Source of the DNA: an uncultured Treponema sp.
GTDB taxonomy: Bacteria; Spirochaetota; Spirochaetia; Treponematales; Treponemataceae
Length of the DNA stretch: 6,335 bases
Assembly: GCA_946538795.1 (NCBI GenBank)
Contig: CAMNGY010000100.1
Location: 1 to 6,335, forward strand
Direction of reading: 5' to 3'
The notes beneath the pieces are model-generated. The model made no database searches. It worked only from the letters and a program-made list of their open reading frames with translations, and had not been told where the DNA came from. Below are positions 1 to 6,142 of the stretch, piece by piece. The stretch's first letter is position 1; each line of letters begins with the position of its first letter. Position numbers and translations under genes: made by a program.

Positions 1-801
1 CTTGCCGGCGAGCTTGTCGGCCTCCTTCATGTCCTTGCCCTTCGCCTTCAGCAGGGTCAGCTCACGGGTTTCCGTGTGCGGCGCAAAGTCCTTCATGATG
101 AGGTTTACGACCGTTCCCAGATAGGGGCTGAGCACGGTGTAGGTGGAGCTGACTTTCCTCCAGTCCTTCTCCTTGTCCGACTTGTCGGAGAAGTTGTACT
201 CATCCTTGGAGATGACGCGGTTGGTTCCGGTCTCGACGACCTGGTACAGGAGCCGGGCCGAGGCCTCCCTCCAGTAACGGGTCTCCATGATGGGCTTGCC
301 ATCGTCATCAGTCTTGCCGGTGTCAACTTCCTCTTTCTCTATAGTCGAGCTGAACTTGGTGAAGCCGCCCGTGATGTAGAGGTCGGCGGGTATCTTGGTC
401 CTGCGGCTGATCGCATACTCGACGGTCTCTGGGTCCACGTAGTCCAGCTGCTTGCTCTGCATGAGCCGCTGGGTAAGCTTGTCCTCCAGCTGGGCAAGAA
501 GCGTATATTCGTCGTTCTCGCTCGCGGCTTTCTGCCCGAGCTTCTGGTAGTACTCCTCGAACGTCGCAACCGGCTCGTCGTCGTAGCTGGACTTGCCCAT
601 CTGGGACGTGGTCTTGAACGGCAGGGAGGACACGGTCGCATACATCTCCACCTCAAGGTTTGCAGGCATCTCCACGTCCTGCTTCACCGTCGTGGAGCAT
701 CCTGACATCACCGCCATCACCAGGCATGAGGCCAGGGCCAGTACGGGGATACGTGCTGCGAGGGCCGTCTTTGACAGGCCAATCTTGCGGTACTTTTTCA
801 T
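1..801 (-). CDS. Lipoprotein with CsgG/LpoB-like pattern, C-terminus cut by the window edge
   Basis: The minus frame is open from ATG at 801 to base 1, giving 267 residues with no stop, so the C-terminus is missing. The N-terminus is a lipoprotein signal: a basic start (MKKYRK), a hydrophobic stretch at about residues 18-32, and lipobox M-S-G-C with Cys35, so the mature protein should be lipid-anchored in the envelope. The mature part has a strand ending in SSLPF (58-62), a helix around 100-116 (LEDKLTQRLMQ), a strand with LDYVD (119-123), then PADLYITGGFTKF (138-150), and an amphipathic strand ending in VVETGTNRVIS (188-198). This order matches the CsgG/LpoB/GNA1162-type fold (LPF strand, helix, VVD strand, ADYLITG strand, DxxTG strand). 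The fold call is inference from pattern, not a database match; the gene itself is sure. It starts 38 nt after the kinase stop with a good SD, so it is probably the second gene of that operon. Confidence 0.85.
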   Translation of the reverse strand, partial: MKKYRKIGLSKTALAARIPVLALASCLVMAVMSGCSTTVKQDVEMPANLEVEMYATVSSLPFKTTSQMGKSSYDDEPVATFEEYYQKLGQKAASENDEYTLLAQLEDKLTQRLMQSKQLDYVDPETVEYAISRRTKIPADLYITGGFTKFSSTIEKEEVDTGKTDDDGKPIMETRYWREASARLLYQVVETGTNRVISKDEYNFSDKSDKEKDWRKVSSTYTVLSPYLGTVVNLIMKDFAPHTETRELTLLKAKGKDMKEADKLAGK

Positions 802-807
802 AAAACT

Positions 808-813
808 TCTCCT
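808..813 (-). promoter_or_regulatory. Ribosome binding site of the CsgG-like lipoprotein
   Basis: AGGAGA on the minus strand lies 6 nt upstream of the ATG at 801. This is a near-consensus Shine-Dalgarno with suitable spacing and fixes the start ahead of the lipoprotein signal peptide. Confidence 0.8.
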
Positions 814-839
814 AATATAATTTGAGGGAAACTCGGAAA

Positions 840-3590
840 CTAAATCTTGCCGGCTTTTTCGGCGGCCTCCTGCAGGGCCTTGTACAGCATGTCCTTGTTG
901 ATGGGTTTTGAGATGTGGCCGTTCATGCCGGACTTCGCGCTCTGCTGCACGGCCTCGCTGTAGGCGTTGGCGGACAAAGCGAAGATGGGGATGGTCCTGG
1001 CATCCTCCCTGTCCAGCGCGCGTATGGCCTCCGTGGCCTCATAACCGGAGAGGACAGGCATCTGTATGTCCATCAGTATGCAGATATAAGTGCCGGGGGC
1101 CGCCTCCCTGAAACGCTTGAGGGCTATGGCACCGTTCTCGGCAGTGTCCGCCTCCAGTCCCATGTCATGCAGGGTGCGCAGGGCTATCTCGGTGTTTATC
1201 TCGTTGTCCTCAGCCAGAAGGACGCGGCCGGAAAGGGCCTTCCGCTCAACGGCAGCCTTGTGCCCGGCCCTGCCGCCCGCATCTTCCTTGTAGGGAACCT
1301 CAAGCGACACGTGAATCTTTGTGCCCTTGCCCAGCTGGCTCTCGACATCTATGTCGCCTCCCATCAGGTTGACAAGCTTCTTGACGATGTACAGTCCTAT
1401 TCCGGTACCGGACCGCAGCTTCTGGCGCTCAGGGTTCTCCAGGTCCTGGGTGAACGGGGTGAACATCTTCTTCTGGAATTCCTCGCCCATCCCTATGCCG
1501 GTGTCCGAGACCGTTATGTCCACGCGGCACATCTCCTCGCTCAGCTTCCGGGAAACCAGCTCCAGCGTGATTTTCCCTTCCTTCGGGGTATACTTGTAGG
1601 CATTGGACACGAGGTTAAGCACTATCTGATTCAGCCTGACCTTGTCCACGAGTATGGCGCTTATGGCCACCTCATTGGAGATGATGGTGAATTCCACTCC
1701 CTTCTGCTCGCACAGGGGCACGAACATGTTCTCTATGTCGCCGAGAAACTCGTCGTGATAGTACAGCTCCGGCAAAAGCTCTATGCGGCCCGAGTCTATC
1801 TTGGACACGTCCAGCACGTCGTTTATGAGGCTCATCAGGAACTTGTTGGAAGAGCTTATCTTCTCCAGGTCGCCCAACAGTTTTGTCCGGTCGTCTATGT
1901 CCTCGAACGCGAAGTCCGTCATGCTGGTTATGGCGCTCAGGGGCGTGCGTATGTCATGGCTTATGCGGGAAATGAATTCCATCTTGGAGTTGGCGGCTTT
2001 TTCCGCCTCCAGCACGGCCTTTTCCATTGCCCGGATGTATTCCTGTTCCTTTATGTAGGAGGCGGTTATGTCCACGCAGAGGGCCATCAGGATGTCCATG
2101 TCCTTGAAGGCCCAGGAGAATATCACCTGCAGGCGGCTCTCTTTCCCGCCCACGGTCTGGGTGAAGGTGACGGTATAGGACTTCTTGTCCTGCAGCTCCC
2201 TGCGGATGACATCTATTTCGGTCGCCTCAAGGTAGGCATTCCGCTCTTCCTCAGTCATGATGAAGCTTGAGGCCCGTATCTTCCTGCATGAGTCGAAGCT
2301 CGTCATGTCGGCATTTTCCGAGACGTAATATATGTCCGTGCTGTTGGAGAAGAATTCCACTTCCCTGGTGTCCGCATAGACGAAAGCGATGAAGTGGAAG
2401 CTGTCGGATGCCAGGGACTTGACTATGTACGCGTGCTTTTTCTCCTCGCTTATGTCCAGCAAGTTGGTCAGTGCCTCCACGGAGGAAGTGTCGGGGTTCA
2501 GGCTCAGGTTGGCCGTGATGCGGATCCACTTCATCTTCAGGCCGGAGGCGACCGTGGGGAATTCCATGGAAATCTGCTGGATGCCGTTTATGAAGTCCAG
2601 CCGCATGGACTCCAGCGAGAAGCGGTCAAAGAACTCGCTCTGCAGCTTGGAGTCGCCTATATCCATCCCGATGGCGTAGATGAAGCCGTCGGCAGTCTGG
2701 AAATCGTGCATTTTCCATACGCTGTCGTTCATGCACTTGTGCTCGTTGCAGCGGTTCATCGTCAGGTCCAGCAGGGCGGACTCATAGGATATATCCATCA
2801 CATTCGACAGCTGCTTCTTGAGGCGGCGGTATTTCTCCTCCTCCCGCTGGTTCGTGCTTATGTCGATCCCTATGCCGACGACCCGCTCCCTGCCCTGGTA
2901 GTCCGTGAAGGAGGACAGGATGATGTGCAGGTAGAAGCTTTCGTGCGTGATGTGGTTTATGAGCATGACTTTGGAGTCGGCCCTCTTCATACCCGCGTCC
3001 ACCGAGGTGTACATACGGATGAATTTGTCCACGTCCCTCTCATCCACGTTGGGAACCAGGCTGTAGGGAACATCCTCTATGACGTCAGGCTGGTTCATTT
3101 TTCCGAACGTGTCGGCCGAATCCTTCTGCACCATGCTGACGGTGTGGGTTTCCTTGTCGTATTCCCAGATGGTGATGTTGAACTTATTGGTGAGGATGTC
3201 GTAAGCTATGTTACGCTCGTAGAGGCTGTCCTCTTCCCGCTTGTCCTCGGTGATGTCCTGCGCGGAATATGACCTGGCGGCCCTGTCCCCCCAGCTGACG
3301 GGGGTCACCGACACCTTGAACCAGCTGCCTGTCACGGGGCAAAAAACTTCTTTGGAAGGGTCAAAGCTTCCGACGACGTTCTTCATGAAGCTGTTCCGCA
3401 GCTCCTGCTTGCCCTTGTCCTCGCTCACGAAGGCATCCACCGAAAGGCCCTCGCAGCCCGATGACTGCATGAGTGAAAGGAAAGCCTCGTTGGCATACAG
3501 GAATTTGCCGCTGGCATCGTCCAAGACGAAAATGAGTAAGTCAAGGTTATCAAGAAGGGCCCTGAAGCCCGAGGTTTCGTCCTGGTCCAT
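840..3590 (-). CDS. Cytoplasmic multi-PAS hybrid histidine kinase / response regulator
   Basis: A 916-aa hybrid sensor kinase that autophosphorylates on His and passes the phosphate to its own receiver Asp. Order: PAS 1 about 9-117 (typical IFVLDD...FLYANEAF), PAS-like 2 about 130-250, PAS-like 3 about 265-385 (ends LLDISEEKKH), PAS-like 4 about 392-513 (ends LCVDITASYIKEQE), a helical linker, then HisKA with H-box SRISHDIRTPLSAI (His545). HATPase_c follows: N-box with Asn659 and Asn663, G1 DTGIG 696-700, F-box FTPF 710-713, G2 GTGIGL 728-733. The receiver (about 789-912) has acidic E794/D795, phospho-acceptor Asp841 (MDIQMP), Ser873 and Lys895 (SKP). All catalytic residues are present. No signal peptide or membrane helix is visible, so it should be soluble and sense an internal cue; the ligand is unknown. 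There is no HPt or DNA-binding output domain, so the phosphorelay partner must lie elsewhere. The ATG at 3590 is directly preceded by an in-frame TAG and the next Met is residue 41, inside PAS 1, so this start is well fixed. Confidence 0.95.
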   Translation of the reverse strand: MDQDETSGFRALLDNLDLLIFVLDDASGKFLYANEAFLSLMQSSGCEGLSVDAFVSEDKGKQELRNSFMKNVVGSFDPSKEVFCPVTGSWFKVSVTPVSWGDRAARSYSAQDITEDKREEDSLYERNIAYDILTNKFNITIWEYDKETHTVSMVQKDSADTFGKMNQPDVIEDVPYSLVPNVDERDVDKFIRMYTSVDAGMKRADSKVMLINHITHESFYLHIILSSFTDYQGRERVVGIGIDISTNQREEEKYRRLKKQLSNVMDISYESALLDLTMNRCNEHKCMNDSVWKMHDFQTADGFIYAIGMDIGDSKLQSEFFDRFSLESMRLDFINGIQQISMEFPTVASGLKMKWIRITANLSLNPDTSSVEALTNLLDISEEKKHAYIVKSLASDSFHFIAFVYADTREVEFFSNSTDIYYVSENADMTSFDSCRKIRASSFIMTEEERNAYLEATEIDVIRRELQDKKSYTVTFTQTVGGKESRLQVIFSWAFKDMDILMALCVDITASYIKEQEYIRAMEKAVLEAEKAANSKMEFISRISHDIRTPLSAITSMTDFAFEDIDDRTKLLGDLEKISSSNKFLMSLINDVLDVSKIDSGRIELLPELYYHDEFLGDIENMFVPLCEQKGVEFTIISNEVAISAILVDKVRLNQIVLNLVSNAYKYTPKEGKITLELVSRKLSEEMCRVDITVSDTGIGMGEEFQKKMFTPFTQDLENPERQKLRSGTGIGLYIVKKLVNLMGGDIDVESQLGKGTKIHVSLEVPYKEDAGGRAGHKAAVERKALSGRVLLAEDNEINTEIALRTLHDMGLEADTAENGAIALKRFREAAPGTYICILMDIQMPVLSGYEATEAIRALDREDARTIPIFALSANAYSEAVQQSAKSGMNGHISKPINKDMLYKALQEAAEKAGKI

Positions 3591-3604
3591 CTAAATGCGT
3601 ATGG

Positions 3605-3608
3605 CTCC
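3605..3608 (-). promoter_or_regulatory. Weak, distant Shine-Dalgarno candidate of the hybrid kinase
   Basis: The only purine-rich SD-like motif upstream of the kinase ATG is GGAG, in GGACGGAG, and it ends 14 nt before the ATG. This is too far for an efficient site. Since the start codon is fixed by the adjacent in-frame TAG and by the PAS domain, translation initiation is probably weak or depends on leader structure. Confidence 0.35.
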
Positions 3609-3623
3609 GTCCAAATTGAATTC

Positions 3624-3673
3624 GGGCGGCCCGCTCTTCAGCGATTCTCCGGGGTTTCCTTCAAAAACCGCCC
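3624..3673 (-). promoter_or_regulatory. Possible folded 5' leader of the kinase mRNA
   Basis: If transcription starts about 7 nt after the -10 box (near 3673), the kinase message has a leader of roughly 83 nt. In the minus-strand RNA, GGGCGG at 3673-3668 is an exact complement of CCGCCC at 3629-3624, and the enclosed segment has a perfect 4-bp hairpin CGCT-GAAG-AGCG (3643-3632). An alternative hairpin GGTTT...AAACC would compete with the outer stem. I do not recognise a riboswitch family, and short GC-rich stems are easily found by chance. Confidence 0.2.
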
Positions 3674-3679
3674 CATCTT

Positions 3680-3708
3680 ATTATAGCAGGAAAGTACGCT
3701 TGCGTCCA
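3680..3708 (-). promoter_or_regulatory. Sigma-70-type promoter for the hybrid kinase operon
   Basis: On the minus strand a perfect -10 box TATAAT occupies 3685-3680 and is preceded by TGC, giving the extended -10 TGCTATAAT. Seventeen nucleotides upstream is TGGACG (3708-3703), a 4-of-6 match to TTGACA. The spacing and the extended -10 are as expected for a housekeeping promoter. It lies about 90 nt upstream of the kinase ATG in the divergent gap and would drive the kinase and, probably, the downstream lipoprotein. Confidence 0.65.
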
Positions 3709-3711
3709 TAG

Positions 3712-3740
3712 TTGCCCTGCCCGTACCTGCCGTTTGTAAC
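3712..3740 (+). promoter_or_regulatory. Weak candidate promoter for the 250-aa lipoprotein
   Basis: On the plus strand TTGCCC (3712-3717) and TGTAAC (3735-3740) are spaced by 17 nt, each a 4-of-6 match to the sigma-70 consensus. The predicted transcript would begin near 3747, about 16 nt before the ATG at 3763. The elements are weak, but the position just upstream of a well-supported gene start is right, and the -35 lies back-to-back with that of the kinase promoter. Confidence 0.3.
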
Positions 3741-3762
3741 AGCACGGACGGGGGCTTGTTTT

Positions 3763-4515
3763 ATGGATATGCGAAAGGGAAAATTCATCTATGCGACGAT
3801 ATATCTCACGCTGCTGTTCGCGCTCTCCGGCTGCGGCGGCAGGCTGTCAGTAGGTGCCAGGGACGACGGCAGGGCGGACTTCTCGCTTTTCATGGACACG
3901 GGCAAGGCCGCGTCACGGGCCATAGCGTCCATAATGGCATCCCTGTACCCGTCCGGATCCGGCGGCCAGGGAGCCGTGTTCACCCAGGAGCGGGCGGACG
4001 CGCTGGCAAAAGGGCTTTCCGGCAAGGACGTGCAGGACGTTTCGGCCGAAGCCCTGTCGCCTTCCGTCCTGTCCCTGAAGGCGACGGTCCTTGAGGAGGC
4101 CCTGCGGGCCGCCGGGAACGGGAAGGACGCAGGCGGAGCCCTCAGCTCGCTGGTCCGCTCCGACGGGAATTCCATGTCCATCTCCATCACGCCGGAGTCC
4201 ATGCTTGGCATCTACGATTCCCTGGACGGGGACGCGCGGGGCTACATGGACCTGTTCATGGCCCCGGTTTTCACGGGAGACCAGATGTCCGGCGAGGAGT
4301 ATGCGGTCCTGGTCGCCTCGGTATACGGCAAGGACATTGCGGATGAAATTTCCGGAGCCGTCATAGACCTCTCGCTCTCGGCCCCGAAAGGGAAAAAAAT
4401 CGCCTCGTGCAGCTCGCCGGAAGCCACGCTGTCCGGCAGGAAGGCCACGCTGTCAGTTCCCCTGCTGAAGCTCCTGACTTTGGACGAGGAGCTGACATTC
4501 GGGATAAGCTGGTAA
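3763..4515 (+). CDS. Small lipoprotein of unknown function
   Basis: A 250-aa protein with a clear lipoprotein signal: MDMRKGK, a hydrophobic core at residues 8-20, and lipobox LSGC with Cys24. I do not recognise the family. The mature part opens with a strand-like stretch (RLSVGARDDGRADFSLF), then mixed segments rich in Ala, Ser and Gly. Near residues 158-192 is a compact motif, ARGYMDLFMAPVFTG then SGEEYAVLVASVYG, followed by strands IDLSLSAPKGKKI and the C-terminal LTFGISW. The alternating strands suggest a soluble, beta-rich envelope domain. The frame is also open upstream to a TTG at 3712, but ATG 3763 gives a proper signal peptide and has a GGGGG run 8 nt upstream; ATG 3769 is an alternative. 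It is divergent from the kinase and convergent with the solute-binding gene, so it is probably a single-gene transcript. A spirochaete lipoprotein family would fit, but this is impression only. Confidence 0.85.
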   Translation: MDMRKGKFIYATIYLTLLFALSGCGGRLSVGARDDGRADFSLFMDTGKAASRAIASIMASLYPSGSGGQGAVFTQERADALAKGLSGKDVQDVSAEALSPSVLSLKATVLEEALRAAGNGKDAGGALSSLVRSDGNSMSISITPESMLGIYDSLDGDARGYMDLFMAPVFTGDQMSGEEYAVLVASVYGKDIADEISGAVIDLSLSAPKGKKIASCSSPEATLSGRKATLSVPLLKLLTLDEELTFGISW

Positions 4516-4516
4516 A

Positions 4517-4527
4517 GCCGCCCCGGC
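4517..4527 (-). terminator. Weak candidate terminator of the solute-binding operon
   Basis: In the minus-strand RNA, GCCG-GGG-CGGC forms a 4-bp stem with a 3-nt loop followed by TTT (4516-4514), in the 38-nt convergent gap. The stem is short and the U-tract minimal, so this is only a candidate. Confidence 0.2.
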
Positions 4528-4547
4528 AAGCTGGCAGAGCCGTTCCG

Positions 4548-4570
4548 GCCGCCCTAGCGGCGTCTTTTCT
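4548..4570 (+). terminator. Candidate intrinsic terminator of the 250-aa lipoprotein
   Basis: On the plus strand GCCGC (4548-4552), loop CCTA, and GCGGC (4557-4561) form a 5-bp all-GC hairpin followed by GTCTTTTCT. It starts 33 nt after the lipoprotein stop and overlaps the last codons of the convergent solute-binding gene, whose C-terminal Lys/Arg run encodes the T-rich tail. The stem is short, so efficiency is uncertain. Confidence 0.35.
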
Positions 4571-6131
4571 CTATGTCGTGATAGTAGATGGCGTTCTCAT
4601 AGGCAGGGTTTATCCTGACCCTGCCCAGCCCGGGCCTCACGGCCACCGGGGTCGCCATGTCATACAGGAAAAGCAGGTAGCACTTGTCCAGCACCCTGCG
4701 CTGAACCTCCCCGTACATTAGGACGGCCTCATCCTGGTTGTTCGGGGCCAGCATACCGGCAGTCCTTATATAGTGCTGTATCTCCGCGTCATTCAGGTAG
4801 CAGTAGTTGAAGCCGTTCTCCAGGTCCTGCTCCGCAAGCAGGGGGCAGAAGGTCCCGTCAGGGTTGGCGTAATCCGGCCACCAGTCCATCACCAGCACGT
4901 CCTGCCGCTCGCGCTCGTCCTCCCTGACAGCTATCTCCCTCTGCTTGGCCCAGTCCGTCCGCAGGGGCATCAGGTTCACGCCTATCTTAGCCAGCCTCTG
5001 CCTGTAAAGGTCCATCACGGCATTCAGCTCGGTTCTCCCGGGCTGATAGGTCAGCGTGACGGCCGCACCTTCCAGGCCGGACTTCTTCAGGTGCTCCCTG
5101 GCCTTGTCCATGTCATCGCCATATGAAGGAAGGCTGTCGTCATGCCCCCACATGCCCGCCGGGAGCATCCCCTTGGAAAGCTTCCCGCGGCCGTCCAGCA
5201 CGCTTCCAAGAACCTCGGAACTGGGGAAAGCATACGCGAGCGCCTTGCGGAAGTCCTCGTCGGAGCAGGGGGATTTCTGAGTGTTGAACATCATGACGAC
5301 GCTGACCCAGGAGCTGTTCATATTAAGCTCCACGCCCTTCATCCGCCCTACCCTGTCAAGATCCGGGGAATACACTATGCCGGCCTCCCCTTCCTCCAGG
5401 TAGTCCGTCCTCCGGTTCCTGTCGGGCACATTCTCCACGAAAATCTTCTTGAACTTCTTTTTGTTCCAGGCGCTCCTGTAGCTCATGAAGGCTTCCAGCG
5501 CCACCGAATTCTTGGAGGCCGCCGCAATGCGGTACGGGCCGGACCCGGCATCGTTGCCTTCGTTGAACCACGACTCCGGCTTGTCCACCGCCTTGGGGCT
5601 GAATATGTAGGCCGCGCTGGAAGAGGACGCTATGACGGGAAGCAGGCCGGCGTACTTAAGCTTGAAGATGACAGTGAGCCTGTCTGCCGCCTCTATGGAC
5701 TCCAGGCAGTCCCATATATAGGACGCCCCTGCCCCCAGCCTGACGGTCCGCTCTATGGACGCCTTCACCGCCTGGGCGGAAAGCGCCTCCCCGTCGTGAA
5801 AAAACACGTCATCACGCAGCCTGAAAGTCCATTCGGTCATGGTACCGTTGCTGGTCCAGCTGGTCGCCAGGCAGGGCCTGACCCTCATGGTCTTGTCGTC
5901 ATAGAAGGTCAGCGTCTCATACACGTTGTGCAGGATGACAGTCCCGTTGGACTGCTCTATGGACGGGTCAAGCGAAACATACGGCTCCAGGTCCATGGCG
6001 TGGAACAGCACGTCCTTGTCCTTTGAAGAGCATGACGAAAGCACAGTGACGGCCGCTGCCAGCCACGTGGCGGCCACTGCCGGCCACAGGAAACAGGCAA
6101 AGCGCGACAAGCGGCGGGCAGGGTTCTTCAT
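4554..6131 (-). CDS. Family-5 ABC transporter solute-binding lipoprotein (peptide/nickel type)
   Basis: A 525-aa extracytoplasmic binding protein of the SBP_bac_5 group (OppA, DppA, NikA relatives), which captures peptides, nickel chelates or similar ligands for an ABC importer. The lipoprotein signal ends in LSSC with Cys34. Family landmarks: DLEPYVSLDP near residue 47, NVYETL, then the signature region 101-128 (W-x-FRLRDDVFFHDGEALSA), GSGPYR at 196-201, DEDFRKALAYAF in the middle, and the hinge/pocket motif DWWPDYANPDG at 416-426. Length is normal for the family. ATG 6131 is chosen because GGAGG sits 5 nt upstream; the in-frame GTG at 6143 would place that SD inside the gene. The gene follows an unknown gene by 11 nt, so the two are probably in one operon. 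No permease or ATPase gene lies downstream, where the next gene is convergent, so transporter partners must be further upstream of the operon or elsewhere. The ligand cannot be told from sequence. Confidence 0.95.
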   Translation of the reverse strand: MKNPARRLSRFACFLWPAVAATWLAAAVTVLSSCSSKDKDVLFHAMDLEPYVSLDPSIEQSNGTVILHNVYETLTFYDDKTMRVRPCLATSWTSNGTMTEWTFRLRDDVFFHDGEALSAQAVKASIERTVRLGAGASYIWDCLESIEAADRLTVIFKLKYAGLLPVIASSSSAAYIFSPKAVDKPESWFNEGNDAGSGPYRIAAASKNSVALEAFMSYRSAWNKKKFKKIFVENVPDRNRRTDYLEEGEAGIVYSPDLDRVGRMKGVELNMNSSWVSVVMMFNTQKSPCSDEDFRKALAYAFPSSEVLGSVLDGRGKLSKGMLPAGMWGHDDSLPSYGDDMDKAREHLKKSGLEGAAVTLTYQPGRTELNAVMDLYRQRLAKIGVNLMPLRTDWAKQREIAVREDERERQDVLVMDWWPDYANPDGTFCPLLAEQDLENGFNYCYLNDAEIQHYIRTAGMLAPNNQDEAVLMYGEVQRRVLDKCYLLFLYDMATPVAVRPGLGRVRINPAYENAIYYHDIEKRRR

Positions 6132-6136
6132 AGCCC

Positions 6137-6141
6137 CCTCC
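6137..6141 (-). promoter_or_regulatory. Ribosome binding site that fixes the solute-binding protein start
   Basis: GGAGG on the minus strand, within a GGAGGGGG run, is 5 nt upstream of ATG 6131. It begins two bases into the codon GTG at 6143, which rules against that GTG as the start and removes four residues (MEGA) from the longest possible protein. The site lies in the 11-nt gap after the upstream stop codon, consistent with translational coupling. Confidence 0.8.
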
Positions 6142-6142
6142 A

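Noticed and set aside
76..705. Plus-strand 209-codon open frame over the first lipoprotein gene
   Set aside because: The minus frame here has a signal peptide, lipobox and SD; the plus frame has none of these and reads as its shadow.
814..819. TATATT on the minus strand as a -10 box for the CsgG-like lipoprotein
   Set aside because: No acceptable -35 lies 16-18 nt upstream, and the predicted start would fall within or after the SD, leaving no usable leader.
915..2270. A 451-codon open frame antisense to the kinase, and similar long ones at 2394-3272 and 5142-6026 on the plus strand
   Set aside because: They lie entirely opposite well-supported genes, encode compositionally odd His/Val/Gly/Leu-rich proteins with no motif, and are expected where codon bias keeps the complementary frame free of stops.
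3638..3676. Mini-ORF MGRFLKETPENR upstream of the kinase
   Set aside because: Its ATG lies before the predicted transcription start and has no SD, so it is probably not in the message or not translated.
3712..3762. TTG-initiated N-terminal extension (17 residues) of the 250-aa lipoprotein
   Set aside because: It has no SD, overlaps the candidate promoter, and places extra residues ahead of a signal peptide that is already complete from ATG 3763.
5692..5965. Repeated CTCTATGGAC in the solute-binding gene (three places)
   Set aside because: These encode Ser-Ile-Glu at unrelated positions of the protein and share the genome's preferred codons; there is no regular spacing.
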